Positions 23,921 through 37,475 of a stretch of DNA of 64,000 nt are shown here, piece by piece. Source of the DNA: Diprion similis (taxonomy: Eukaryota > Arthropoda > Insecta > Hymenoptera > Diprionidae); the NCBI RefSeq assembly GCF_021155765.1, contig NC_060115.1, positions 4,092,001 through 4,156,000 of the forward strand, written 5' to 3'. Below the pieces are notes generated by a model that saw only the letters and a list, made by a program, of their open reading frames with translations, was not told the origin of the DNA and made no database searches. A program made the position numbers and the translations under genes. The first letter of the stretch is position 1. Each line of letters opens with the position of its first letter.

Positions 23921-25433
23921 GCGCCTGCCCTCTCTCGCCGGCTCGGTCTATACTCAGCCGCCACGCCGCCACCTCCTCCTCCTCCTCCACCTTCTCTCCC
24001 CCTGCGCTCCTCCTCATCCTCTAGCCTCCGACGCCGCCTCGCCGAACAACTACGTACACAACTAAACGTACACGTACACGTAGCTACTACACACTACTGC
24101 TACTACTACTAATACTACCAACGCAATTACTTTGCTACGCCGTTGCGACGTCGTCTGTCCTCCTCTTGAGCCGCGTATGTATATGTTCACACTGCAGCGC
24201 GACGACTGTAGCGCAGAAAAAAGACGGAGAGACGGATAGAGAGAGGAAAACTTTTCTTCGCTTATTTTTCCCCCCCGTTATTTGCTGCTGGTAAATTCTA
24301 ACCGCACAAGGCAAAAGAAAAACGTACTAACGGCGGTGACGTTGACGTTGACGTTGCCGTAAATCCAGCTGGTTTAGACGAAACGCGGTATAAAGTACGA
24401 GGAAGGAGGAACGAAATAAAAATTTTCTCTTTGTCGTTCTCTCTCTCTCTCTCTCTCTCTCGCTAGCGACCGACCGACCGGCGGCACCTATTACGCGCGT
24501 ATGTACGGGACGAGGAACTCACACAAACGACCGGCGTCGGGCTTGAGCGTGTGTGTCGGGGACGCGGCGTTGTCAAGTCGAGCTTTCACTAGCCGGTACG
24601 CGTACACCGCCCGACGCTCACAAAGGAAAATCCAACCAGCCAACCCGAGTGCTGGAAATCCAGGGTAGGGATGCCCGGAGCCTGCCACCGCGGCTCGGGC
24701 AACGCTGCCTGCCTTCCTTCTTTCTGCCGATCGAGAACGTCTAACCGCCGGTGGTAGAGGGGCTGAACCCTTCTCTACCCTTGAAACTCGAGGTCAAATT
24801 TTAGGCAGAGATTTCTTACCATATTTTTACTGACTTGTTGTTTTTTCGATGTTTGTTTTGTTTTAATCATTTTTTATTTCATCTTTAACCCGCCCCCTTC
24901 CCACTCTATTTCGACATCTAGATTATTTGACTATTAAACGAAAAAATATCGAGTATCCGCGCGAAGCGATTCTCACAACTCTCGCCACGAGACGCTGGGA
25001 GTTGAGAAGAGAACCGAGAATCGAGTAACGATGTACGTTGTGTGGGGCCTGGAAGTGCGGCCATCGTTCGATTGCACGTATTTGAAACTCCCAAGACGTA
25101 TAAAAATTGAGACGAGCGATGATTGAGGATTGAAAAATTTTGTCGTTTTTTTTTTTCTTTCTTTTTTTTCTCTTTACTTTTTCATACGGATCGAAAGTGA
25201 GTGTAGGAAATGCGTGTGTAGAATTCGGCTGGGTGTACCGGGTCAGTTGGAGCGAGTCGGAGGCAGCGCGAATCGAAGAGAGAGGAGAGAACAGAACCGG
25301 GTCCGGGTCAATAAGACGCGGAGAGGCAAGCGGGCGCCGCGCATTCCCAGGGCCAGCAGCAGCAGCAACAGCAGGAGAAGGCAAGAGGGAGAGAGAGGCA
25401 GGAGGAGAGAAAAAGAGAGAGGTGGAAGCCAGG

Positions 25434-25458
25434 GTTCGTTCGTTCGTTCGTTCGTTCG
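25434..25458. repeat. CGTT tetranucleotide repeat
   Basis: About six tandem copies of the four-base unit in the CpG-rich block upstream of Dsp1. Confidence 0.8.
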
Positions 25459-25866
25459 GTTTCGGCGTCGTAGGCGTCCGTTCGCCCGAAACTATACGAT
25501 CTTTGCCGAGTCTAGCCGAGGGGCGAAACGCGAGTCGCGCGCATGCGCGTTGGCACGCACGCCTAGCGTAAGTCTAGCCAACCCTTCGCCCTGCTTCGGT
25601 GCCGCCATGTTGCGGCGTCCCTTCTTCTCCCGACGAAATGCAATGCTAGGATGAAACAGGGTATAGGGTTCAGGCAAGGATACGTGCGCACGTTGGTATA
25701 CTGCGTTCGACGAAACAGCGATACTGTTTAACTCGACTTTACGACCTAACGGGGAGGAGAAGGGAGAAGAGACGTCGAAAATTAAGGGCGGGGAGGCACG
25801 TCAGGGGAAATCGCAACCGCGTTGATTTCGGGATTATAGGCTTATTACTAATGGAATTGTTGATAA

Positions 25867-25898
<32 letters not shown>
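25867..25898. repeat. CA dinucleotide microsatellite
   Basis: Sixteen tandem CA units at the boundary between the CpG-rich block and the AT-richer sequence. Confidence 0.9.
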
Positions 25899-25900
<2 letters not shown>

Positions 25901-28900
25901 ATGAAAAGAATAAGACTATAACGGCAAAAACGCTGGTGTTGCACAAAAATTTGATGGGAATCGACATCGTCGCGCGAGGGTCTATTTGAAAATATCTTTT
26001 ATTATTCGATGTGTCACTTGCACAGTCGGTAAGTATAATTAATAACGCGACGATGACGTTTCGTGCAAGGTTGCGGGTTTTGAGCCATGTGTCTCGTCTG
26101 GTTTTTCCACGCGATGATATTACACTTCCCGCATTGTAACGCATCGAAAAACATTAATTGCATGGAGGGTACGCCGTTAACGATCGAAGTGCTCACCTTC
26201 GTATTATGCGACTACAAATGATATGAAGAACTGGACGAAAGCCTTACGAACAAGGCGAAAATGGTCCACGAAAAAGCAATGGTCAGAATTACCGAAAAGT
26301 TCAGTGAAATGTGAAAGCGATCATGAAACCGTGAACAGGGGAAACGGAACGTAGTGACATTGTCCGGAGACTGGTGTTCGAAAAAAAACGCATTCAGGTA
26401 CTCGGAAATTTCTGGGAAGGTAACAACTTTTCGTAAAGGTATAATAATGCCTGGTTTATACCTGTGTTTCCTCAAATCCTAACGCCGGTTTCCCCGGGGT
26501 GCGTGGTTCCATTCGGGAACTCGCAATGGCAACGTTGTGGATCACGGATCGCAGGTGCTACCTACGGAAACCTACACTTATACCGTTGCCCAAGCGAACC
26601 CAACAGAAAGAGGGAGCGAGAGAGGAGAGGAGAGGAAGCGAACACGCGTTGTTCAAAAATGACTCGGCCAACCGGGACCCAACGGACCGAGCCACATGTT
26701 CCAGACCGTCTCTAGCCCGCGTTTTTAGAGTTTATTGAATAGAAAAAACAGCGCCGACATACCTCGCAGTCTCTAGCACTTTACGTATAAAATGTATATT
26801 GCAGATTACGCCGAGATGGAAAGGTATTCGTATTGTTTTTTTTTTCTTTTTAATTAATAAAAAAAATTCCTACTTTCCAATTCACCTGCGATTGCACAGG
26901 CATCGATTCCTCCTTTGTTTCATTTCCAAACTCTCCACTGTGTCTTTATCCGCCAGGGCAACGAACCGTGCATGTACGTACAACGGGTGAAGAAGAAAAA
27001 AAAAAATTCAATGTCAGTGATTCACTTAGTCGCGTAAACGTAAATCACGTCTACTATTCTCAATAAGATTCCTCAGAACGCGAAAATTGTCAAGTTAATT
27101 ACTTTAGGGCTTAGCAGTTAATAAGTGGAAGAAAAAGTAAAATTCAAAAAAAATCTCAATGCATATTTGCAAATGCGAGTAAACGTTGGCGCCTTGCATT
27201 TAAAATGTGTTTCAACACGTACATACATTAAGGCTTGTACAGATAAGACAAGACGTATCAACGGCACAACGATGCAGTACAGACAAAAACATTGTCATCA
27301 GTTAGTGTTAAGACTTGGGTTTTGTTCCGGTAACGTGATAAGTAAGGATTAGTGAAATTCCGAGTGCATCGTACAAAAAAACATTTGTAACAGGCCACCG
27401 CACGTCTAGGATATAGTTAGTCGCCGAAACGGATTTCAGAGTATGAAAAGTGTAGAAAACAGATCGCACTCTTCGAGATGTAAGAATATAAATTTACCTT
27501 TTTGCAAAGCTGTAATACAATAGAGCCTTCTTTTAAGAACGCACGCTCGCAAAAACTTAACACCCTTTGTTTTGTTCAAATAGAAGTACACAGGTGAAGT
27601 ATTTGTAACCAATCGGACCTACTTCATCTACTGTGTACGTACACCGTACACGCTTGTGTAGTGAAAAAACATAACAGATTTGAAAATAGAACGAATGAAA
27701 ATCATCGCGATCGATATCGTTGTTCATTATACGTTCGTTTATTCATTTTTCAATTTTTTCCACTAAATAGACATGAAGTAGAGACGATGATCGGGATTGC
27801 GGGAAGCAAAAAATATCATCAGAATGTTACCGTGACTCGGGCAAATTTCTACTACGTGCATTTAGCATCGAAAAACTTTGTGTTCGTGGCTATGGATAAT
27901 TCAATATTTCACAGACTGGTGGTTCGAAGAATACGATAGAGAAGAGAAGAGAAGAGAAATAAATGCTTTTTTCAACTTGGTTATCTGCAAACTTGGCATT
28001 ATATCAAAGGCATATTACGGATATCATTCAACTGTGAAAGGTCTCTTTTATTTCTTTAGAAAGAACTCCCGAGTCTTTTCGTCGTATATAAAGGCGGTGG
28101 CTCTGACTAAGACGAGCTAATTGGAGTAATGTTATTCATTTTCACCTACAAAACATCGTTTAAAGCTGACGAATCGCATTACTAATTCAATCAATATCCA
28201 AAAATACAATGCTTTTTCAGAGCTAATAACAATATACACAAATCTGAATATTAGTTGACAATACGTTATAATGACTGTCGGTTCACGAAGGGATTTCATT
28301 TCCGCTGTTGGGGTCGATCAATGAAAATCTAGGAAATTGTTTGACACGAAGAATCATTTTTAACGGCGGCAGGGTCCCAGAACGCACGTAACACTAACTT
28401 TTGAAATTTGTAATATCGGATCATTGTAACGTAGGTTAAAAAAAAAGTCTAATTTGTTTGTGCACGCGCATCTCGGTTTGAATAGTTTTACGAAATTGGG
28501 AGTCGAGTAATTATGCATTACTGAAACCATTGAACGCAGTTGTGAAAGGATTACGTGTACGCCACATGTTATAAATCTATACAGTCAAACAAATGATTCA
28601 AATTCAACTCGGGTATTGAATTTTGCGGTTAAACTTCCACAACTTCTAAATAAAAGCGCAAGCTAATGGCCGCGCAAGAGGCGCATGCGCGCCATACGTG
28701 AAGCATATATAGAATATTCATATCGACATACTTGAACGGAATAAATACAACGACCTATTGTGACTTAAATGCGCAGCAAATTGCAGTGGGTGTAAAACCT
28801 TGGCAAGAAAATTTAAGGTTCGTAAAACTAAGCGAAATGCGTAAACATCGAAGAAATATTCATCAGCCCGGTCGAATTTCTCTCACGACCAACGTAGTAC

Positions 28901-31900
28901 GTAAGGTTCGTTCGTTCGCGTCGATTCGTCCGTTCCACGATTTTGGTTGGACAATCGCAACACATGGCGGACGAATTCGGGCTCTGTCGACAATTTCCGG
29001 CATGCGAACGCCAGGACACGAGCTTGTCGAGAGACCAGAATCGAAAGGAAGTGAAATGTATTGTTAAAAAAAGAAAAACAAAAAAAAAACACAAATTTAT
29101 ATTATAAAAAAAGTAATTGTTCGAACAGGAAATGAGAAAAAAAAAACGGAATTGTTGCGAAAACATGCAATCGAAATCCCGCTTGTTAGAACGCTGAAAT
29201 TCACGACGAACACGATACTTCTGTCTCTATCCTTCGTTATTTATTTATATGTATTTATTGTTTTTCATTTTTGCATTCTTCATTTTCCCAGTATTTCCTT
29301 TCTTTTATACAACTATTTTTACCTCTGATCTCTGTACGAAATGCGCTATCATCTGTGTTGTACGTGAAATATATAGACGTGTGCATACACGTGGTTTATC
29401 GTGTACGCATGTACATGTTATTTTTTATGATTATTGTATTATTTTTTTCTCTGTTTTTTGCCTCTCTTTTACTTCACGCGCACTCAAACCTTCAACTGCA
29501 ATTAGTTCGCTTTTACTACAGCGCGGCGACAACAACAATAAACCCCGACGAACGTCACACGATTTATTGGAAATGGCTGCCGCCAGGCTTCGCTCGGCTC
29601 GAAGTGTTTCCTCAAGATGGCAGCAGCTGTCCAAAGCTAAGAGCCAAGAGCCTAGAGCCAAGAGCCGAGCTGCGCCAGGCACGAAAAACGTGCACGCACG
29701 TCGCACGTGTGTGTGTATAACGCGTAAAATACGTGTTGTATGGTTGTGTGTCGTATACATAGGTATAAATGAAAAGTGCTGCGTTGCGCTAGCGCAGCAA
29801 TGGTATACACACCGGTGTATGTACATACATATTTGATCGTACAAACAGGCATAGTTACGTAGCTTCTTACAGGCTAACCAGAAATGACTGTTTATGATTT
29901 TTAGAGATGGCTTACGGAGCAGGGAAACCGACTGCAGCGTTTCGTTCGGGATACTGTAATTGATTTTACGGAGAAGATAAAAAGATGGTCGCCATTTAAC
30001 GCCCTAACGCTTTATAATGATACAGTCGGTTTCAAAAACCATGTCGAATATACTTATAATCGACTTTTATACAAAGACAATACGTCCTTTTTCGTAAAAA
30101 TTGAAATGGTATAGTAATAGATTATTTTTCATAATACGAGTTAATACGATATCAATAAGTATTTTAAGCTCATTAATTTTCACCGGATGCAGCGAGATGA
30201 GGTGTGACATCTTCGGAGATAAAACGGTTTACGACAATACTTTACCAAGTAATTGCCTCTGCAATGGTTGTTATTCCAGTATTTCGTAGTTATCGCTTGT
30301 AAGAAGGACGTTAATGCAACGAAGTTCTTATTCCTCTCTTCGCTTTCTTGTTGGATGTAATCCAATGTCGCAATTACGAAACTCTCGCATGTGTGAGCGA
30401 GATATAAATTTGCATATGATACATTCGACGAGTAAATTCACACGTATTGTAAGAATGGACATGTTTACATAAAAGTACATATATACACCTAAGAGACAGA
30501 TCTAGATTGTGGTTGTCTTAATCAAATGATGCATACTTTGTGTTTATTTAAATTAAAACTACAGGTATTACTACAAAAATCATCGAAACAAATTCAGACT
30601 CTTCCGACCATGTAATATCGAGACGGAGAAATAAAAATTTGTTGAAAAAAAACAAATATCAAAAAAGATGTCGAGGTAATCATTAACGGAATTCAGTACA
30701 GAAATAAAACTGAGAACCAAGCATACGATCATATTTGACTGTATGAAGAAGAAAAAAAAATCCGAATCCCGAATTCGAATTTCTCTGATTCGTGTGCAAG
30801 ACGACGTTATATGTCAGATATAAAAAAGAACGCCGTTATGCCAGTCAATAATAGTAAATTTCGGAGCAACGTAACATCGAAAGCAGCAATCGGTATCACG
30901 TAATTTGTTCGAAACGGACGTTACAAAGTACAAGACTTTTATACTCGTGATAAATTCCCGGTTCTCGGTTTTGAGCTTAGGAATTTGTAGGATAAGCAAA
31001 ATGGACGGAGAGGAGGAAGGGGGGGGGGGGGGAGGGGCGAAGAGGAATCGAAAGCCGAGACAACGCACAAGGAAAATAAAAATTCATATTCAGAAGGTAT
31101 ACCTAGCGACAGCTAAGCGTGCAGCTTGCATATAGAGACGCGTTTATGATACGAACGGTACACATTGATTGCATCTCCGTTCCCCCTAGCCGCTCATAGC
31201 GTAGAGGCCAGAAGCTACTTGTTCTCGTCTCGTCTCGTCTCGTCTTTTCTCTTCTCTTCCCTTCCCGCCCCGTCGTCCTCCTTACCGACCGCCTAGTCAT
31301 TCGTTTTGCTAGTAATAAGATCGCATCACGATGCAATACGCGACGACAATGGAGTTTATCCTATGTCGCATGCAGCGCGTATATGGAGAAAACAAGGAAT
31401 CTACGATGCTAGGCAGGGCTGGTGTAATCAGCCGCCCTGTACAAGTTTGACAGAGGCGGTGATGCCGCGGTAGTAATTCGCCCGCAGGCGGGAAAACGTA
31501 GTTGCCCGAAATTACAATGAAGGAGGCGTTATTTACGAAATTGATGACTGAAAGTGGGTCTCGATTTTAGTAAATCACACATAGACGTGACGTTATTTGA
31601 GAAATTCCGGTCACATGATCGGGGAGCATCGTACGCTTATTTTGCGAGTATACGACGGTACGTATAAGACCGTATATGCCAATGCATAGCGTAAGCAGGT
31701 AAATGGATTCAGGGTACGCGGAGCACGTAGCCTTGGCAGGTCGATTTAACAATAAAGGAACGCCCGCGAGGTTAATTCTCTTCGATAATTATAATCGTCG
31801 ATGAAAATCCGATTTTTTGTCACATCGCGAGATAGGATTTCAGCTACGTGGAAAAGCCGAGACGTAAAAGCAGAGAAAAATAATATATCTCGGCGTATCT

Positions 31901-33212
31901 CTGGGCAGCCATTTGCTATGACGGTTGTGTGGAAATAAAACGTACGATCAAACGAGGCACATCATCACTTTAATATACACTTTCTTACGCGGCACAACAC
32001 TGGCGAATTATTTCTGCATATTGATTGTTAACAACTACAATCTGTCAATATCTCTAAAGAAAAATATCGGGTTTTTCTTACCTGAACAGTCTTCTACAGC
32101 TAAAAGGATTCTCAGCTTCGAATATCGCGACCCCACGCCACTTATGCGGCATATGGAAGTATACGGGGAAAATCTGCATCGCCATTGGTTTATTTCAGAT
32201 AAGCCGCAAAAAGTAAGCCAATCAGCGCCGACCTTTTACGTTTTGAAGCGTTTCTTTTTCCCCCCCAACAAAATGTCCGCCGGTCAAAAGGGCGGGAGAA
32301 ACGATAGGTAACAAACAAGTTACAAATTTTACACACAAGCTTTCGAGTTCGAGTGTAAATAATTTAGCATAGTAAATGAATGGATAAAAATCGTTTTTGC
32401 ATGATAGTTTCGCATTTTTATACACCCAGCATCGCATTAAACACGAGTTAAAATTACGAGGTCAAATGTTAATTGTTATAGATGTCGCTAGCTACCAAGG
32501 TTGGAAACAGGGAGTAATAATTTTTACCTGTCTTCTGAATTCGGAATCGTTCGGGATTCCGAAACGAAATACGACGCACTGCGCTGGTTGGACGAAAGCC
32601 GTGCGATGGTTGTGTGCGTGTGCGCATGGCTGCATTGTGTGCGAGAGAAACCGAGAGAGTGTAAATAAGAATAATATACATATTTTAGCGAAAACGCCGA
32701 TGTGGCTGTCGAAGTAAATTTTTTTTTACCAAGAAACTCTCATTCTCAGTAAGATATTAATTCACCACCGCGAAGTAGCCTCATCTGTAAACAATTCGTG
32801 TTCAACTTACCGATTACGTCGTCGAGGTTATAGTCAATAAAGCGTATAAAATATTGTTCGAAACGAAGTTTTGCGCCGCATTATCAACCTGTCGCTATTC
32901 AACCTACCGACGATATTTCTCTCGTCCAGTACACAAAATGTTCTTCCGCTGCTATTCTAATGCCAGAAGACAGGGACCGGACCGTCATCTGGTCAACCAT
33001 TTCGCATAAAAGACCCAACAATCATTTAAAATATTTTGTAATTACCTAGCGGTGATTGTTTGATCAAAGTCACGTCACACGTTGCATCAATCGGCGTCGG
33101 ATAAAATGTCCGTCTGAAACAGATAGCACTGCATTTAGCATCAAACTCATGTGTCTGAATTATCTCTGATAAGTCTGTTAATTGTCTGGAAAAAAAAATT
33201 TCACCGCTCACA

Positions 33213-33996
33213 ATGAACGGCTTTAGCACCGGGGAAGAAGACTCGAGGGGTGCAGCGGATCAAATTTGTTGCCTGGTGGACGAGGGAGAGAGATGTACTC
33301 GCCCTACCAGCAACGCCTCGTACAGTAAGAGAATTCAGAAAACCGTCACTCAGAAACGTCTCAAGCTCAATCTCGACCACATGGTACGTGCTCAAACATT
33401 TGTACAGAAGTTATAGTCGCTGTTCTCGAAAGATTTTTGATTCGTGTAAAGTATCGATCTGCTAAAGCTGAAATATTGTTCTCAGCGGCAATTTCACGTT
33501 GCTTCTTATTTTTTTTAGGCCCGTCACATATACATCTGCGAGTATCATAAGCAAGTAATCCTCTGCGCCAGGTCCAAGCAGCAGCAACAGCAGCAACGCA
33601 GGCGGAAGGAGTCTGAAGAGGATTCGGGTGAAACTGATAACGATCTGCCAGAAGCTGACCTTTTTCAGCTTCAAGTCGGAACTTTGCGCCGTTACAAACG
33701 TCACTACAAAATCTCAACACGACCTGGACTGAACAAAGCTCAACTAGCAGATGTAAATTGAATTTTCATAATTTATCATGTTGAAGAATCATATAATCGG
33801 TTATAAAGGAATGTGGAGAAAGACGATGAATTTCAACTGATGCTTATTTTGCTTTGGAACGTTACAGACGCTCATGAAACATTTCAAGACAATTCCTGTC
33901 GTGGAAAAGGAAGCCCTCACATTCTTCATATTCACCGTTAAGACTAATGCTAACAAGTTAGATCAGAAGAATGGATTGACCAGTGAACCTACGTAA
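33213..33996 (+). CDS. Sap30: SAP30/SAP30L, Sin3 histone deacetylase complex subunit
   Basis: SAP30 is a small nuclear subunit of the Sin3-HDAC co-repressor that binds DNA and the Sin3 PAH3 domain. Exons 33213-33383, 33519-33752 and 33868-33996 are all phase 0 and give 177 aa, close to human SAP30L (183 aa). The start MNGFST matches the SAP30L N-terminus. An N-terminal zinc-binding module is formed by cysteines in [10 protein letters not shown] (C19/C20, C28) with C64 and H67 of ICEYHK; an NASYSKR motif follows the first pair. A glutamine/arginine-rich basic patch comes next. The C-terminal Sin3-binding region contains [18 protein letters not shown] and [10 protein letters not shown], almost invariant in the family. 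All introns are GT-AG. The CDS is short and compact with no sign of damage. Confidence 0.95.
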
Positions 33997-35076
33997 CATG
34001 GAGTTGACTCTGTGTCGTCTACACTTACATTTGAAATCGTATGGCAAGGTATATCGAATGGATCGCTTTCGACGTAAAACTAAGATAGATTGATAGCCCT
34101 AGAAACATAATGAAAATATTTAAATCTAAATGTGATATTTATTTTCCCTCAATTCTTATGATTGAGATTATTATATTATATATGAATGTATTTTTAATTT
34201 ATTCCTAAGAATATAAATATCCACTTTTCAAACTGAGTAAAAAAATTCGTGATACAAAATAATAATTTATCCACTTCAATTCTATGCAATCGAACAGATT
34301 TCAAAATTAATTTTTTTGTAAATACGCGAATTCAACGTATCCATGTTTGGAGGTTTAAAAAAACGATTTACTTTGAAATCGATCTATACAATAAGAATGT
34401 ACATTATATCATGGTTCTGCCTCGTTTTCCAAACTTCAATTCGTTTTACTTGAGTAATTCAGTGTAAATTCTTACGGGAAAAAATCAAATAACGTGAAGT
34501 GCAATAATATCGACGAATTGAGGGAAAATGTTTGGTGATATTGAATTTAGATACGAATATGAAAGAACTTTATAGGGGAGAGGCCGGCAAATTGAGCCCC
34601 TGTACGTTCAAATGGGATTTGAAAAAATGTCGATAACGCTTGAAACGTATTTTTAGGTCAAGACAAAAAAATGAAGTTGTCGAAATTCGCCTGTTATTCC
34701 TCCCTCAAGGGACCCATTTTTCCAGCCACTCCCCTACAAAATATTTGCAGATAAGATTTATGGTGTACCATATTCAACGCAGATACATTTTTACAAAAAC
34801 TTATTGCTTTTTCACTTCCTTTTGCAAAAAGTTTTCCATTTCCGTGTATGTCTTCACACAATCTGAGTTTGCTGATTGTGAAATAAAAAATAGAATAAAA
34901 ATTGTGTACAGAGCAAACAGTTCATATCACAGATTCTTCGTAATTTTAATTCATGTATCATCACAAGCTTTGAACTCTGTCAAATGTATCAATGCATGTT
35001 CTGAAACGGGGAATAAGAGAAATTGTCACGTGAAGATGAATGCAAAAAATGTTCGGGATAATATTTTTCTATTAAA
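33997..35076. other. Intergenic region between convergent Sap30 and Rrp45
   Basis: Contains the two 3' UTRs and an inverted-repeat element at 34573-34736. No other gene is seen. A 180-codon frame at 34640-35182 overlaps the element and the last Rrp45 exon and is spurious. Confidence 0.6.
34573..34736. mobile_element. MITE-like element with about 33-bp terminal inverted repeats
   Basis: The left end reads TAGGGGAGAGGCCGGC and the right end, in reverse complement, TAGGGGAGTGGCTGGA. The similarity continues for about 30 bases with a few mismatches. The 164-bp body has no coding capacity. Size and ends fit a miniature inverted-repeat element related to a DNA transposon. Each arm starts with TA, so a TA target is possible but cannot be proved here. 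Confidence 0.6.
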
Positions 35077-37475
35077 CTACATGATATCATTTTTGCTGAC
35101 GGTTCCCGTATCTTCCTCTTCGCTGTCGTCACCCAAATCTGTGAAAGTATTACTTGTGAAATATTTTTGCATGATTAGGTAATAAGCAGTTCCGTATGCA
35201 GTGTACAGTTTTCAAATTTGAACTAGTTTAAGAAAAAATGCAGTCACTAAACGTAATAATTTAAAATTCTCGATATGAAATGCTTACAAGTATATTCCAA
35301 ACTAGATCAGATTTTTTTTTTTTTTTTTTTTTAAATTTGAAAAATAACAGCAAAGGTTACCTATAGCGTCCAACACTTTTTTCTCTGGTTTCGTTTCCTG
35401 CAAGACTTCAATATCTTCGATTTCATCATCAGAGGATTCCTCGGATGCCTGCCAAGTATTAGGGCCTCCTTCTCCGACTGATTTACTCTGTTACAAAAAT
35501 AATAACACAACTTTCAAGTCACGAAAATTATAGAGTGCGAAATAAAACATGAAACTTGGTAAAAATTGAAGTTTAGAATGTTAAGCTCAATATATCAGGT
35601 CGAATCGTTCGAGTAAGTAAAAATGAAGTATGCCAATTTTGTCATTAACAACGAATACAAGAAAATGTGCACCATATTGGTAATGAGCTCAGCAGATCCA
35701 TGCCCAAGTGTATTGATATTGTCATCCTCATCTTGGAAGTCACTGGTCTCCATATCTGAAATCGAAATTTTACAAAATCCAAATTATAGTATAAATAACA
35801 GCAAATGCGATATTAAAAGTTTTCAGAGAGTGGGAATTTTCGATATCTACTCGAACCGCTGATCCGTTACGAAGTTTGATTACCAAGCTATAGTAAACAT
35901 CAGTAATGTGACCTAGGCCACAAATCTCACCACTTTTGGGGCTACTTTTCCCAGAAATCCAGTGTGCAAGTTTAATACTGAGCTTGGGTGTTGTCATTGC
36001 CGTCAATTTTCCGAATGTAATGCACTCCTTCAATCGGCATACATCGCTATCTTCTTTGTTGTACCTGAAATTGAAAAAATATCACAATTGTTGACCGACG
36101 TAAGTTTTTACCAAGATTTACATTCCAGTTGCAGAAACACTTTTAAACTCTTGAAATCAAGCCAACCTACTTTGCTTGGACATCTTGCTGTGCTGCATTT
36201 CTAATCTGCATAACTAATTTGTTAGCATAATTAGCTGCATGGGGTGAAATGCTCGGTACCACATCAGCCGTAACAGATGTCTTGCCCAAATAGCAGAGCT
36301 GCAAACTGCAAAGCTCTCTGTAAGAGTTTAATCCTAGTGTCAATTGCGACGCACCTACTCTCTCTTCCATATAAGTAGGATCCATAACAATTTGACCACT
36401 GAAAAAGATTAAAATACTTTTAGCTTGAAGTGAACTGAGAAATGACCATTTGATCATAAATCAACAAATTCTCTCTTTACCTTTCAAAGACAATAAACGA
36501 AACGCATACTGGATAGTGATGTAACGTCAGCGGAAGCGGATCTTTCTCGGCAAACGAGTGGATAGTTATTGAATCACCAGTGGTAGTGACATCCGGTCTG
36601 TGAAAATGTGTCAGGGCAGCTAGGATAGCAATTGAAGCGCAATCAACAAGGTTGCCATCGTGATTGAGAATGTTGACGTCTACCCGCAGGTTCCATACCT
36701 ATGTAAATCATTACTAACTTTCCAGCATTTTTACATTATATTGATAAAGAACTTACTGCAAATCAATTGATGCAAAAATATTCTTTTCGAGTTAATTAAG
36801 CTCCATTAAAATCACCTTCTCATCTGCCACGATACAAAGAGACTCCAAGTCGATGCATCTAGAGTCTTTGAAGCATTTTTCCAACTGCCTGTTAACTTGC
36901 ATTGCAATTTCAGATTGTCTGCCGGCTTCAAAGTGTGGGGCAGCTATAGGATTAAACTCCACATTGATATGTAGCATGCCTTCATTTGGACGAGATGCCT
37001 TGGGCTGCTGAATGTCGCAGGAAACTTGGGCAATCGCTCTGAAAAATTAATGAAATGTGAATGGAATACGAATTTTTAGGCAGTGGCATAGTATGTAACG
37101 CCTTACTTGGTTTCGCCCAGAGCTACATGACAACAGCCCCAGTTGGCTCCAAAATGGATTTCCACAGGACGAGCTTCCAGTAGTTGTCGTCCATCCAAAC
37201 GCTGAATAAGATAATTAGAAAAACCTATTAATGATGGGTTAGAAACTGGTTATCATAGCAATAAATTTGTTCCAACCGTGGCGGATATACCGACAGAATC
37301 GCTTTGATAAGGGTTTGAAATACGTAGACTTTGCAAACTCAAGACCAACTATAAGTGGAAAAAAAACGTGATCTAACAAGAGGTTATGAATACTGTAATT
37401 CTGACTTACCGTATCTTCGGCAATTGCTCTATTTATAAAATTTCGTTCACAATTTGATAACGGTGTTTCCCTCAT
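35077..37475 (-). CDS. Rrp45: Exosome complex subunit RRP45 (EXOSC9)
   Basis: Rrp45 is one of six RNase PH-like subunits that form the ring of the RNA exosome (nuclear and cytoplasmic 3'-5' RNA decay and processing). In animals the subunit itself is catalytically inactive. Nine coding exons: 37475-37410, 37201-37107, 37038-36816, 36698-36481, 36398-36171, 36064-35931, 35755-35673, 35487-35361 and 35138-35077. All join in phase to 411 aa (human 439). Family motifs are MRETPLSNCERNF at the start, RLDGRQ, FGANWGCCHVALGETK, ASRPNEGML, EAGRQSEIAMQVNR, CIDLESLCIVADEKVWNLRVD and ILNHDGNLVD. The C-terminal third is acidic and poorly conserved, as in other animals. The exon 6 donor (GTGAGA at 35925-35930) was chosen because it alone combines good consensus with the phase that the next exon needs. 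Confidence 0.92.
35312..35332. repeat. Poly(T) tract
   Basis: A run of about 21 T on the plus strand, just downstream of an Rrp45 exon, inside its last intron. Confidence 0.8.

Larger units (their letters stand above)
22303..33212. other. 10.9 kb gene-free region upstream of Dsp1
   Basis: No coding gene is supported on either strand. From 22303 to about 25800 the sequence is GC- and CpG-rich, with many dinucleotide to tetranucleotide repeats (GTC, ACTC, AT, AC, CT, CGTT). This fits the promoter and 5' UTR of Dsp1. From 25800 to 33200 it is AT-richer, with the (CA)n at 25867-25898 and a G14 run at 31019-31032. Short frames of 80-190 codons here lack motifs and overlap simple repeats. Distal non-coding Dsp1 exons or a non-coding RNA could be hidden here. 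Confidence 0.5.

Noticed and set aside
25130-25654. Plus-strand frame of 174 codons, Arg/Ser-rich
   Set aside because: Arises from GC-rich simple sequence (CGTT and GA-rich repeats); no domain.
34640-35182. 180-codon plus-strand frame
   Set aside because: Overlaps the MITE and runs antisense through the last Rrp45 exon.
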